DNA from: Agromyces mediolanus
Lineage (GTDB): Bacteria; Actinomycetota; Actinomycetes; Actinomycetales; Microbacteriaceae
Direction of reading: 5' to 3'
NCBI RefSeq assembly: GCF_023715325.1
Contig: NZ_JAMBNX010000008.1
Location: forward strand, 1-64,000
Length of the DNA: 64,000 bases
The stretch's first letter is position 1. Each line of letters opens with the position of its first letter. The notes under the pieces are model-generated. The model had not been told where the DNA came from and searched no databases. It saw only the letters and a list, made by a program, of their open reading frames with translations. Made by a program: the position numbers and the translations under genes. Shown in pieces: positions 45,767 to 55,151 of the stretch.

Positions 45767-47170
45767 TCACCCGCGCTCGCGCTCGAGCGAGGCGAGCAGC
45801 TGCGGGACGATGCGGTAGACGTCACCGCAGCCGAGCGTGATCACGAAGTCTCCGTCGCGCGCGATCTGCGCGGTGTGGTCGGCCGCCTCCTGCCAGTCGG
45901 CGATGAAGGCCACCCGCTCCGCGTCGCCGAAGCGTTCGCTCACGAGGGCGCCGGTGACGCCGGGGACCGGGTCTTCTCGCGCACCGTAGACGTCGAGCAC
46001 GACGGTTTCGTCGGCGTACTGCTCCAGCACCTCCGCGAACTCCTTCGCGAAGGCCTGCGTGCGACTGTAGGTGTGCGGCTGGTGCACCGCGATGATCCGA
46101 CCGTCGCCGACGACGGTGCGCGCGGCGGCGAGGGCCGCGGCGACCTCCGTGGGGTGGTGCGCGTAGTCGTCGTAGACGCTCACCCCGCCGACGGTGCCGT
46201 GCAGTTCGAAGCGCCGGCCGGTGCCGGCGAAGCCGGCGATCCCGTCGAGGGCGAGCTGCGGGTCGAAGCCGAGCCCGACGAGCACGGCGAAGGCTCCCGC
46301 CGCGTTGATCGCATTGTGTCGGCCCGGCACTCGCAGTCGCGCACGGTATTCGGCGCCCGCGTAGCTTAGTGCGAACGCGACCGGGCCGTCCGTCTCGATG
46401 GAGTGCACCCGCACCGTCGCACCCTCGGCCTCACCGAAGCTCACGATGTTCGCGTGCGACAGCCGCTCGGTGACGCGCAGGGCCCCGGCGTCGTCCGAGG
46501 AGATCACGACGAGCTCGCGCGCCCGATCGGCGAAGTCGACGAAGGCCTGCTCGAACGCCTCGCGCGAGCCGTAGTGGTCGAGGTGGTCGGGGTCGACGTT
46601 CGTGATGAGCGCGACGGAGGTGTCGTAGAGGAGGAAGGAGCCGTCGGACTCGTCGGCCTCGACGACGAAGAGCTCGCCGTCGCCCGCGGCCGCGCTGACC
46701 CCGAGCCCCTCGATGACCCCGCCGTTCACGAAGTTCGGCCGCGCGCCGAGCGCGAGCAGTCCGGTGACGATCATGCCCGTCGAGGTGGTCTTGCCGTGCG
46801 CGCCGGCCACCGAGACTAGCCTCCGCCCGCCGATGAGGGCGGCGAGGGCCTGAGATCGGTGCAGCACCGGCACGCCGCGCTCGAGGGCGAGCTGATACTC
46901 CGGGTTGTCCTGCCACAGGGCCCCGGTCACGACGACGGTGTCGACGTCGTCGGGGAGGTTCGCGGCGTCGTGACCGATCGCGATCTCCGCGCCGAGCTCG
47001 CGCAGCGCCTGCACGTTCGCCGAGTCCCGCACGTCGGAGCCGGTCACGCGATGTCCGTCGCCGAGCACGAGTCGCGCGATGCCGCTCATACCGGAGCCGC
47101 CGATGCCGATGAAATGCACGGCGCCGAGCTCGGCGGGGATCTCGGTGGAGGGGTCGGGCTTGATCGTCAC
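45767..47170 (-). CDS. murC: UDP-N-acetylmuramate-L-alanine ligase
   Basis: 467 aa from the GTG at 47170 ([16 protein letters not shown]), the start usual for relatives, with GAGGAAG upstream; a GTG at 47230 adds 20 acidic residues. Signatures: nucleotide fold [14 protein letters not shown] loop [11 protein letters not shown], and [11 protein letters not shown]. It adds the first amino acid to UDP-MurNAc. It lies between murG and ftsQ as in other dcw clusters. Confidence 0.96.
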   Translation of the reverse strand: MTIKPDPSTEIPAELGAVHFIGIGGSGMSGIARLVLGDGHRVTGSDVRDSANVQALRELGAEIAIGHDAANLPDDVDTVVVTGALWQDNPEYQLALERGVPVLHRSQALAALIGGRRLVSVAGAHGKTTSTGMIVTGLLALGARPNFVNGGVIEGLGVSAAAGDGELFVVEADESDGSFLLYDTSVALITNVDPDHLDHYGSREAFEQAFVDFADRARELVVISSDDAGALRVTERLSHANIVSFGEAEGATVRVHSIETDGPVAFALSYAGAEYRARLRVPGRHNAINAAGAFAVLVGLGFDPQLALDGIAGFAGTGRRFELHGTVGGVSVYDDYAHHPTEVAAALAAARTVVGDGRIIAVHQPHTYSRTQAFAKEFAEVLEQYADETVVLDVYGAREDPVPGVTGALVSERFGDAERVAFIADWQEAADHTAQIARDGDFVITLGCGDVYRIVPQLLASLERERG

Positions 47171-47257
47171 GTCGGGTGGCTCTTCCTCGCTGGTCGGTGT
47201 CTGCTCGGGAGCGCGATGCTCCCCCTCCACGTTACGCGCCTTCCGGCCCGTGACGGC

Positions 47258-48340
47258 TCAGGCGTGCGGTTCGCCGAGTGCCTCGTCGATGAGCGCGACG
47301 AAGCGCGCGGTGCCGTCGCGGAAGCCCGTGCCGAGCGCCAGGCGCCCCATCTCTTCGATGCGTGCCGGGTCCGCCAGCAGCGGCAGCACCGTCGCCGAGA
47401 ACCAGTCGGGCGTGAACTGCGCGTCGTCGACGAGGATTCCACCGCCCGCGCTCACCACGCCCGCGGCGTTGAAGCGCTGCTCGCCGTTGCCGACGGGATA
47501 CGGCACGTAGACGGCGGGGATGCCGAGCGCCGAGAGCTCGCTCACCGTCGCCGCCCCGGCTCGGGACACCGCGAAGTCCGCGAGCGCGAGCGCGAGATCC
47601 ATGCGGTCGGCGTAGGAGACGAAGCGGTAGCCGTCGATCCCGGGGTCGCTCGCCTCAGCCGTGCCGCCAGCGATGTGCAGCACCTGCCAGCCGGCGTCGA
47701 CGATCCGTCGGGCGGACTCGACCATCGTGCCGTTGATGCGCCTGGCGCCGAGCGAGCCTCCCGTGGCGAGCAGCACCGGCTTCACGGCATCCAGTTCGAA
47801 GAACTCCGCCGCCTCGGCCCGGGACGCCGCGCGGTCGAGCCCCTCGATCTCGCGGCGGAGCGGCATTCCGACCACTCGGGCGCCGTGAAGCGGCGTGCCG
47901 GCGAAGGCAACCCCCACTCCAGCCGCCCAGCGCGCGCCGAGGCGATTCGCGAGCCCCGGACGGGCGTTCGCCTCGTGGATGACGACCGGGACACCCGCGC
48001 GCCGGGCGGCGAGATAGGCGGGCGTCGAGACGTAGCCCCCGAAGCCCACGACGACGTCGACGCCGTGCTCGGCGATGAGCTCGCGAACGATGCCGATCGA
48101 GCGGCCGAAGGCGCTCGGGAATCGCAGCGCGGCCCCATTCGGACGGCGCGGGAACGGCACCTTCGGAATCGTGAGCAGGCGGTAGCCGCGCTGCGGCACG
48201 AGGCGGGACTCGAGGCCCTCCGCGGTGCCGAGCACGAGCACCACGGCGTCGGGCTCGCGCTCGCGCAGCCGGTCGGCGACGGCGAGGAGGGGGTTCACGT
48301 GCCCGGCGGTGCCGCCGCCGGCGAGGAGGTAGACCGTCAT
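47258..48340 (-). CDS. murG: lipid II synthase (UDP-GlcNAc transferase) MurG
   Basis: 360 aa from the ATG at 48340, overlapping the ftsW stop (ATGA). Two Rossmann-like domains: LAGGGTAGHVNPLLAVAD at the N-terminus, GFGGYVSTPAYLAARRAGVPVVIHEAN in the middle, ATGGSLGARRIN and SRAGAATVSELSALGIPAVYVPYP at the sugar-nucleotide site. It converts lipid I to lipid II at the inner membrane face. Confidence 0.96.
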   Translation of the reverse strand: MTVYLLAGGGTAGHVNPLLAVADRLREREPDAVVLVLGTAEGLESRLVPQRGYRLLTIPKVPFPRRPNGAALRFPSAFGRSIGIVRELIAEHGVDVVVGFGGYVSTPAYLAARRAGVPVVIHEANARPGLANRLGARWAAGVGVAFAGTPLHGARVVGMPLRREIEGLDRAASRAEAAEFFELDAVKPVLLATGGSLGARRINGTMVESARRIVDAGWQVLHIAGGTAEASDPGIDGYRFVSYADRMDLALALADFAVSRAGAATVSELSALGIPAVYVPYPVGNGEQRFNAAGVVSAGGGILVDDAQFTPDWFSATVLPLLADPARIEEMGRLALGTGFRDGTARFVALIDEALGEPHA

Positions 48341-49602
48341 CGCGTCGCGCCCGCCGTCGCCGGGGATCCGGTCGAGTCGCGGAGCCAGCGGCCGCTCCCC
48401 CCGCCGTCGGGATTGCGGGCGACCGACAGCACGATGCCGATCGCGAAGAGCGTGGTGAGCAGGGCGGTACCTCCAGCGGAGACGAGCGGGAGCGGGACAC
48501 CGAGGACCGGGAAGACGCGGAGCACGACACCGATATTGACACAGGCCTGCACGATCACCCACACCATGACCGCCGCCGTCGCCGCCTTGCCGAACGGCGT
48601 CCGGGCGCCACGGAGCACCCGCGCGAAGGCGATCGCGAGCAGCACGAACATGGCGATCACGACGATCGCGCCGATCAGGCCGAGCTCCTCGCCGATGATG
48701 GCGAAGATGAAGTCGTTCGCCGCCGCCGGCAGCCACGACCACTTCGCCGCGGAGTTGCCGAGGCCGACGCCGAACACGCCGCCGTTCGCGAGGGCGAAGG
48801 TGCCGTGCTGGATCTGCCAGCACGCGTCGACGTCGACCTTCGTGCAGCTCTCCTGCACGAAGCTCATGATGCGCTTCATGCGGTTCTCGCTGGAGAAGGC
48901 GACGATCACGAAGAGCAGCGCGGCGAGGATCACCGGGCCGATGAGCAGCCGGATCCGGATGCCGACGAGGAACAGCGCCCCGATCAGCATGGCGCCCATG
49001 ATCATGACCGTGCCGAGGTCGCCGCCGAGGAGGACGAGCCCGATGGAGCCGCCCCCGACGAGCAGGATCGGCAGCACGCCGTGCACGAAGTCGCCGAGCT
49101 GGGCCTGCTTCTTCGTCACGATGAGGCCGAGCCACATCACCATCGAGACCTTGATCATCTCCGAGGGCTGGAACTGGAACCCCCCGAGCGAGATCCAGTT
49201 CGTGTTGCCGCCGACCTCGACGCCGAGCGGCGTCGCGACGACGAGCAGCTGCATGAGGCAGGAGAGGGCGAGGGCCGGCCAGGCGAGGAGCATCCACACC
49301 CGCTGCGGCATCCGGCTCGCGAGCAGCATGACGGGCACGCCGACGGCCGCGAAGGCCGCCTGCCTGCCGATCTGCACGAAGGCGCCGCCGTCTTCGATCC
49401 GGGACTCGACCACCGAGGACGAGAGCACCATGACGAGGCCGAAGACGACGAGGAACAGGGTGGTGCCGAGCAGCAGGTAGAAGTCGCCGGACTCCACGCG
49501 GAGGACCCGGCCGAACCGGATCCGGGCGGCGGCGATTCCGCGGGGTTCGGCCGACGCGTCAGTCGCTTCCGGCTCGGGGGTCGGCTGCGGTGCCATCGGC
49601 AT
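48337..49602 (-). CDS. ftsW: peptidoglycan glycosyltransferase FtsW
   Basis: 421 aa from the ATG at 49602, chosen for GGGAGG eight bases upstream; GTG 49611 and ATG 49596 are alternatives. Ten membrane helices of the SEDS family. Blocks include GGNTNWISLGGFQFQPSEMIKV, LLGGDLGTVMI and VPLPLVSAGGTALL. With FtsI it polymerises septal glycan. The start lies inside the end of murD (44-base overlap). Confidence 0.94.
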   Translation of the reverse strand: MPMAPQPTPEPEATDASAEPRGIAAARIRFGRVLRVESGDFYLLLGTTLFLVVFGLVMVLSSSVVESRIEDGGAFVQIGRQAAFAAVGVPVMLLASRMPQRVWMLLAWPALALSCLMQLLVVATPLGVEVGGNTNWISLGGFQFQPSEMIKVSMVMWLGLIVTKKQAQLGDFVHGVLPILLVGGGSIGLVLLGGDLGTVMIMGAMLIGALFLVGIRIRLLIGPVILAALLFVIVAFSSENRMKRIMSFVQESCTKVDVDACWQIQHGTFALANGGVFGVGLGNSAAKWSWLPAAANDFIFAIIGEELGLIGAIVVIAMFVLLAIAFARVLRGARTPFGKAATAAVMVWVIVQACVNIGVVLRVFPVLGVPLPLVSAGGTALLTTLFAIGIVLSVARNPDGGGSGRWLRDSTGSPATAGATR

Positions 49603-51094
49603 CCGCCTCACCTCCCAGCATCGCTCTGACCGCCTCGTGGAACCTGCGGCCGCGGTCCGCGTAGTCGCTGAACTGATCCATCGACGCCGCCGCGGGCGCG
49701 AGCAGCACGGTGTCGCCCTGCTCCGCCACCGAGGCCGCCAACGCGACCGCCTCGGGCATCACGTTCTCAGTGTCGGGCGCGATGACCTCGAAGAGCGGCA
49801 GTTCTGGGGCGTGTCGGCGGAACGCGGCGACGAGCTCCGCGCGGTCCACGCCGATCACGACGGCCGCGCGCAGGCGGCCGACGTGGGCCGCGACGAGGGA
49901 GTCCGCGTCGACGCCCTTGAGCAGGCCGCCCACGATCCACACCACTCGGCCGAACGCCTTCAGCGACGCCTGCGCGGCATGCGGGTTCGTTGCTTTGGAG
50001 TCGTCGATCCATCGCACGCCGCCGGCGATCGCCACCGTTTCGATGCGGTGCGCGTCGAGCCGGAACTCCCCGAGCGCGTCGTGGATGATGCCGACCGGGA
50101 CGCCCGCCGCCCGGGCGAGCGCCGCGGCGGCGAGGATGTTCTGCACGATGTGCGGCGCGTCGAGCCCGTGCGGCTCGAGCTCGGCGACCGTGATGATCTC
50201 GAGGGCCGTGCGGTGGCGGTCGTCGAGGAAGGCGCGGTCGCAGAGGATCCCCTCGACGACGCCGAAGTCGCTCGGCCCTGGCACGTCGAGCCCGAAGCCG
50301 ATGGCGCGTGCGCCCTCCTCGACCTCCGCCTCCTCGACCATGAGACGCGTCGCCTCGTCGGCGCGGTTGTAGACGCAGGCGAGCTTCGTGTTCGCGTAGA
50401 CCTTGGCCTTCGCCGCCCGGTATCCCGCGAAGGAGCCGTGCCAGTCGAGGTGGTCGTCGGCGAGGTTCAGGCAGACGCTCGCGAGCGGGTGCAGTGCGCC
50501 GGGGCCGGTCGTCGGCACGTGGTGCAGCTGATAGCTCGAGAGCTCGACGACGAGCACGTCGAAGCCCTGCGGGTCGCGCACCGCATCGAGCACCGGCACG
50601 CCGATGTTGCCGCACGGCGCCGCGCGCAGGCCGTTCGCGGCGAGGAAGGTCGCGGCGAGCTGCGTCGTCGTCGTCTTGCCGTTCGTGCCGGTGACGAGGA
50701 TCCACTCGGCTGCCTCGACCTTGTCGCGGACCCGCCAGGCGAGCTCGATGTCGCCCCAAACCGCGATCCCCTCGGCGGCGGCCCACTCCAGCACCGGATG
50801 GTCCGGGTGGAAGCCGGGCGAGGCGATGACGAGCTCCGCACCGAACTCGACGAGCTCGACCGGCACCGTCTCGAGCGGGTCGGTGACGAGCCGGGCGCCG
50901 ATCACCTCGAGGATGCGGGCGCGATCGTCGTCACGCGCCGGGGCGAGCGCGAGCACCTCGGCGCCGAGCTCGGTGAGGGTGTCGGCGACGGCGAAGCCGG
51001 TGACGCCGAGCCCGAGCACCGCGACCTTCAGCCCCGTCCAGTCGGCGTGCCAGCTGGTGAGACCGTCGAGCCGTTCGGCAGTCGGGCCGCCCAT
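49559..51094 (-). CDS. murD: UDP-N-acetylmuramoylalanine-D-glutamate ligase
   Basis: 511 aa from the ATG at 51094, sharing one base with the mraY stop (TGATG); an ATG 15 bases upstream is possible. N-terminal dinucleotide-like domain VAVLGLGVTGFAVADTL, ATP loop VTGTNGKTTTT, ligand blocks NLADDHLDWHGS and RWIDDSKATNPHA. It adds D-glutamate. Its C-terminus overlaps ftsW. Confidence 0.95.
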   Translation of the reverse strand: MGGPTAERLDGLTSWHADWTGLKVAVLGLGVTGFAVADTLTELGAEVLALAPARDDDRARILEVIGARLVTDPLETVPVELVEFGAELVIASPGFHPDHPVLEWAAAEGIAVWGDIELAWRVRDKVEAAEWILVTGTNGKTTTTQLAATFLAANGLRAAPCGNIGVPVLDAVRDPQGFDVLVVELSSYQLHHVPTTGPGALHPLASVCLNLADDHLDWHGSFAGYRAAKAKVYANTKLACVYNRADEATRLMVEEAEVEEGARAIGFGLDVPGPSDFGVVEGILCDRAFLDDRHRTALEIITVAELEPHGLDAPHIVQNILAAAALARAAGVPVGIIHDALGEFRLDAHRIETVAIAGGVRWIDDSKATNPHAAQASLKAFGRVVWIVGGLLKGVDADSLVAAHVGRLRAAVVIGVDRAELVAAFRRHAPELPLFEVIAPDTENVMPEAVALAASVAEQGDTVLLAPAAASMDQFSDYADRGRRFHEAVRAMLGGEADADGTAADPRAGSD

Positions 51095-52188
51095 CAGCTC
51101 TGCAGCCATTCGAGGTAGAAGGTGCCGACGCCGGCGGCGACGAGGAGGCCGCCGATGATCCAGAACCGGACGACGATCGTGACCTCGGCCCACCCCTTCA
51201 ACTCGAAGTGGTGGTGGATCGGGCTCATCAGGAAGATGCGCTTGCCGTGGGTGAGCTTGAAGTACGCCCGCTGCACGATCACCGAGCCCGTCTCGATCAC
51301 GAACAGCCCGCCGATCAGCACCAGCAGCAGCTCGGTGCGGCTCACGATCGCCAGCGCCGCGAGCGCCCCACCGAGCGCCAGCGAGCCCGTGTCGCCCATG
51401 TAGATCTTTGCCGGGTTCGTGTTCCACCACAGGAACCCGATCAACCCGCCCACGATCGCGGTCGCCACGATCGCGAGATCGAGGGGGTCGCGGACCTCGT
51501 AGCAGCGGTACGCGTCGGCCTGGTTCAGGTTCGGATTCGAGCAGGCCTGGTTGAACTGCCAGAAGCCGATCACGACGAACGAGCCGATCGCGAGGATCGA
51601 CGCCCCACCCGCGAGCCCGTCCAGCCCGTCGGTCACGTTCACCCCGTTCGACGCGGCCGTGGAGATCAAACAGATCCAGATCACGTACAGGATCGTCCCG
51701 GCGATCGTGCCGAACACCATGAAGTCCAACGGCAGATCCCGGATGAAGGAGATCTTCGTATCCGCCGGCGTCGTGCCCTGCGCATTCGGGAACTGCAACG
51801 CCAACAACGCGAACGTGCCCGCCACCACGACCTGCCCGGCGACTTTCGCCCAGCCCCCGAGGCCCAGACTCTGCTTCTTCCGCGTCTTCAGGAAATCATC
51901 GATGAACCCGACCACCCCGAGCCCGACCATCATGAACAACACCAACAGCCCCGACGCCGTGGCACCCTCACCATTGATCAACGTCGCCCCGAAATACCCG
52001 AACAACGTCCCCAGGATGAAGATGATCCCACCCATCGTGGGCGTCCCACGCTTCACATGATGCGACTGCGGGCCATCATCCCGAATGAACTGCCCCCACC
52101 CCAAACGCGTGAACAACCGGATGAACAGCGGGGTCAGAAAGAGCGTGAAGGCGAGCGACAGGGCTCCAGCGGTCAGCAGTGCTCTCAC
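51094..52188 (-). CDS. mraY: phospho-MurNAc-pentapeptide transferase MraY
   Basis: 364 aa from the GTG at 52188 (GTGA overlap with the murF stop, GGGAGA nine bases upstream); an ATG three codons earlier is possible. Ten membrane helices; active-site blocks are [40 protein letters not shown] and [14 protein letters not shown]. It makes lipid I. The DNA from about 51640 to 52130 uses codons (TTG, GAT, AAT, CAT, GGT) that its neighbours avoid, suggesting imported sequence by recombination. Confidence 0.96.
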   Translation of the reverse strand: MRALLTAGALSLAFTLFLTPLFIRLFTRLGWGQFIRDDGPQSHHVKRGTPTMGGIIFILGTLFGYFGATLINGEGATASGLLVLFMMVGLGVVGFIDDFLKTRKKQSLGLGGWAKVAGQVVVAGTFALLALQFPNAQGTTPADTKISFIRDLPLDFMVFGTIAGTILYVIWICLISTAASNGVNVTDGLDGLAGGASILAIGSFVVIGFWQFNQACSNPNLNQADAYRCYEVRDPLDLAIVATAIVGGLIGFLWWNTNPAKIYMGDTGSLALGGALAALAIVSRTELLLVLIGGLFVIETGSVIVQRAYFKLTHGKRIFLMSPIHHHFELKGWAEVTIVVRFWIIGGLLVAAGVGTFYLEWLQS

Positions 52189-53597
52189 GAGAACCATTCT
52201 CCCAGTCGGTCGCCGAGGTGTCGAAGCCCCGCCGAGTTCGAAGATTTCACGAGGATCGTGTCACCCGGGCGGGCCTGCGCCGTGACGAGTTCGAACGCCT
52301 CGTCCTGGGTCTCGACGAAGGCGGACTCACCGTCCCAGGAGCCCTCGTTGATCGCCGAGATGTGCAGGCGCCGGGCGCCCTGCCCGACGACGACGAGCTG
52401 CGAGATGCCGAGCCGGACGGCGAGCAGGCCGATGCGGTCGTGCTCGTCGCCGGAGAACTCGCCGAGCTCGCTCATCTCGCCGAGCACGGCGAAGGTTCGA
52501 GCACCCTCGCGCCTCACCTGGGCGAGCGTCTTCAGCGCGGCCGACATCGAGTCGGGGCTCGCGTTGTAGGCGTCGTTGATGACGGTGACGTCGTCGCGCC
52601 CCCCGAGCACCTCCATGCGGCCGTGCTCGGCGAGGGTGACGGACTCCAGCGCGGAGACGATCTCGGCGAGCGGCACCCCGAGCTCGCGCGCGGCGGCGAT
52701 CGCCGCGAGTGCGTTCATGATGTGGTGCTCGCCGAGCACGCCGAACGCGACCGACGCGGTCTCGCCGCCGGGCACGGTGACGGTGAAGTCGGTGCCCCTG
52801 GCGTGGACGCGGATGCCGCTCGCCCGCACGTCGGCGTCGTCGCCGAGCCCGAAGCGGACCACCCGGGCGCGGGTGAGCCCGGCCATGGGGGCGACGCGCG
52901 GATCGTCGGCGTTCAGCACCGCGACATCGGTGTCGAGCAGTTCGGTGACCATCTCGCTCTTCGCGCGGACGGTCTGCTCGATCCCGCCGAACTCGCCGGC
53001 GTGCGCGAGGCCGACCTTCAGGACGATGCCGACGTCCGGCCGCGCCATCCGGACCAACCGGGCGATCTCGCCGACGCCGGAGGCGCCCATCTCGGCGACG
53101 AGGAACTCGGTCGACTCGGTCAGTTCGAGCATCGTGATCGGCGCGCCGACCTCGTTGTTGAACGACTTCCTGGCGGCGACCGTCTCGCCGACGCGCTCGA
53201 GCACGGTGCGGAGCAGGTTCTTCGTCGTCGTCTTGCCGTTGGATCCGGTCACGCCGACGATGCGGAGCCGGCCGAGGGCGCGGACGCGGGCGACGACCTC
53301 GGTCGCGAGCCGTCCGAGCGCCTCGACCGAGTCGCCGACGACGATCTGCGGCACCGCGACGGACTGCGGCTCCTCGACGATCAGCAGCGCAGCACCGGCG
53401 TCGACGGCGGCCGGCACGAAGCGGTGACCGTCGTCGAACTCGCCGCGCTTGGCGACGAAGACGCCGCCGGCGACGACCTCGCGCGAATCGGTCGTGACGG
53501 GCCCGTCGACGAGCTCGGCCGAGGCGGCCCCCGCGTCGGGCAGACGGAGTTCGCCCTCGACCGCCCGGGCGATCTCGGCGAGGCTCAGCGCGATCAT
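52185..53597 (-). CDS. murF: UDP-MurNAc-tripeptide-D-Ala-D-Ala ligase
   Basis: 470 aa from the ATG at 53597 (ATGA overlap with murE). The ATP loop is [13 protein letters not shown]; other blocks include [24 protein letters not shown] and [11 protein letters not shown]. It completes the UDP-MurNAc-pentapeptide. Confidence 0.95.
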   Translation of the reverse strand: MIALSLAEIARAVEGELRLPDAGAASAELVDGPVTTDSREVVAGGVFVAKRGEFDDGHRFVPAAVDAGAALLIVEEPQSVAVPQIVVGDSVEALGRLATEVVARVRALGRLRIVGVTGSNGKTTTKNLLRTVLERVGETVAARKSFNNEVGAPITMLELTESTEFLVAEMGASGVGEIARLVRMARPDVGIVLKVGLAHAGEFGGIEQTVRAKSEMVTELLDTDVAVLNADDPRVAPMAGLTRARVVRFGLGDDADVRASGIRVHARGTDFTVTVPGGETASVAFGVLGEHHIMNALAAIAAARELGVPLAEIVSALESVTLAEHGRMEVLGGRDDVTVINDAYNASPDSMSAALKTLAQVRREGARTFAVLGEMSELGEFSGDEHDRIGLLAVRLGISQLVVVGQGARRLHISAINEGSWDGESAFVETQDEAFELVTAQARPGDTILVKSSNSAGLRHLGDRLGEWFS

Positions 53598-55138
53598 GCC
53601 GGCCACCCCGCCTCGCGGAGCGCCGCGCGGACATCGTCTCTGGCGGAGTACGGGATCTTCTCGCCCTTCACTTCGTGGTAGTCCTCGTGTCCGGGTCCGG
53701 CGTAGAGGATCGCATCGCCCTCGCCGACGAGTCCGAGCGCCGTGCGGAATGCGGTGCGCGGGTCGGCGACCTCGTGGATCTCGCGGCCCGGGACGGCCTC
53801 GAGGGCACCGGCGATGAGGCTGGCGCGGATGGCCGCCGGGTCTTCCCAGCGGGGGTGGAAGTCGGTGACGACGAGCGCGTCAGCCCCCCGCGCGGCGATC
53901 GCGCCCATCTCGGCCCGCTTTGTCGTGTCGCGGTCGCCGTCCGCCCCGAAGAGCATGACGAGGCGCCCAGGGGTGAATCGGCGGATCGCACCGAGCGTCT
54001 GCAGGAAGGCATCGGGGCTGTGGCCGTAGTCGACGTAGACGAGGGGACCGCGATCACCCGAGATGCGCTCGGCGCGACCAGGGATGTAGGCGTCGATCCC
54101 GCCGTCGCGGCCGAGCGCCGCGGCGATCTCGTCGAATGCGTAGCCCGCTTCGACGAGCATCACGATCGCGAGCGCGGCGTTCGCCGCCATGTACCAGCCG
54201 ACGATCGGCACGGAGGTCTCGATCCGCCCGGCCGGGCCTTCGAGCACGAAGGAGGTGCTCGCCGCGAGCTCGTCGCCCACGGTCATGCGCCACTCGGCAT
54301 CGACGTCGGGGCGCGTGGTCAGCGTCGTGACGGGGATGCCCGATTCGGCCGCCAGGCGTCGGCCCCACTCGGAGTCGACGGTGACGACGCCGCGCCGGGC
54401 CCGGTCCGGCTGGAAGAGCGCGAGCTTCGCGGAGAAGTACTCGTCCATCGAGGCGTAGTCGTCGAGATGGTCGTGGCTCAGGTTCGTGAATCCCACGACG
54501 TCGAAGACGAGCCCGTCGACGCGGTGCCGGCTGAGCGCCTGCGCGGAGACCTCGATCCCGAACGCCCCCGCGTCGAGCTCGCGCGCGCGCGCGAGCAGCG
54601 CGTGCAGCTCACTCGCCTCCGGCGTGGTCAGCGCGCTGACCACCGCCTCGTCGCCGATTCGGCGCTCGGCCGTGGAGGTCAGGCCCGAGACCACACCGAG
54701 CTGGCGGAGGATGCCGTCGAGCAGATAGACGACGCTCGTCTTGCCGTTGGTCCCGGTCACGCCGAACAACGTCGCGGGGTTCTCGGCCGTACCGTGGATC
54801 CACGCGGCGACGGGGCCGAGCGCCGCGCGTGCGTCGTCGACGACGAGCACGGGCAGGCCGGCGTTCGCCGCCCGCTCGGCGCCATCGGCGTCCGTGAGCA
54901 CTGCGACGGCGCCGCGCTCGGCCGCCTCCGCGGCGAATCCCGCCCCGTGCACATTGCGACCGGGCACACCGACGTACAGGTCCCCCGGCTGCACCGCGCG
55001 GCTCGAGAGGGCCACACCGGTCACCTCGAGTCCGGTGAGATCGCCGCGCACCACCAGATCGAACTCCCCCGCGAGCTCGCGGAGCGATCTGGGATTCGGG
55101 TGCTGCGGCCGGAGTGCCGTGGGAGGCGTGCCGGTCAC
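53594..55138 (-). CDS. murE: UDP-MurNAc-dipeptide:diamino acid ligase
   Basis: 514 aa, GTG start. The ATP loop is GVTGTNGKTSVVYL (~124), followed by TTPEASELHALL and HDHLDDYASMDEYF. MurE adds the third, diamino residue of the stem peptide. The motif that reads DNPR in meso-DAP-adding enzymes here reads DFHPRWEDP (residues 426-434): Asn is missing and one residue is inserted before the Pro-Arg. This departs from both the DAP (DNPR) and classical Lys motifs and fits the lysine/ornithine/diaminobutyrate wall types of Microbacteriaceae. Which amino acid it uses cannot be read. Confidence 0.93.
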   Translation of the reverse strand: MTGTPPTALRPQHPNPRSLRELAGEFDLVVRGDLTGLEVTGVALSSRAVQPGDLYVGVPGRNVHGAGFAAEAAERGAVAVLTDADGAERAANAGLPVLVVDDARAALGPVAAWIHGTAENPATLFGVTGTNGKTSVVYLLDGILRQLGVVSGLTSTAERRIGDEAVVSALTTPEASELHALLARARELDAGAFGIEVSAQALSRHRVDGLVFDVVGFTNLSHDHLDDYASMDEYFSAKLALFQPDRARRGVVTVDSEWGRRLAAESGIPVTTLTTRPDVDAEWRMTVGDELAASTSFVLEGPAGRIETSVPIVGWYMAANAALAIVMLVEAGYAFDEIAAALGRDGGIDAYIPGRAERISGDRGPLVYVDYGHSPDAFLQTLGAIRRFTPGRLVMLFGADGDRDTTKRAEMGAIAARGADALVVTDFHPRWEDPAAIRASLIAGALEAVPGREIHEVADPRTAFRTALGLVGEGDAILYAGPGHEDYHEVKGEKIPYSARDDVRAALREAGWPA

Positions 55139-55151
55139 GAATCCAACTTTC

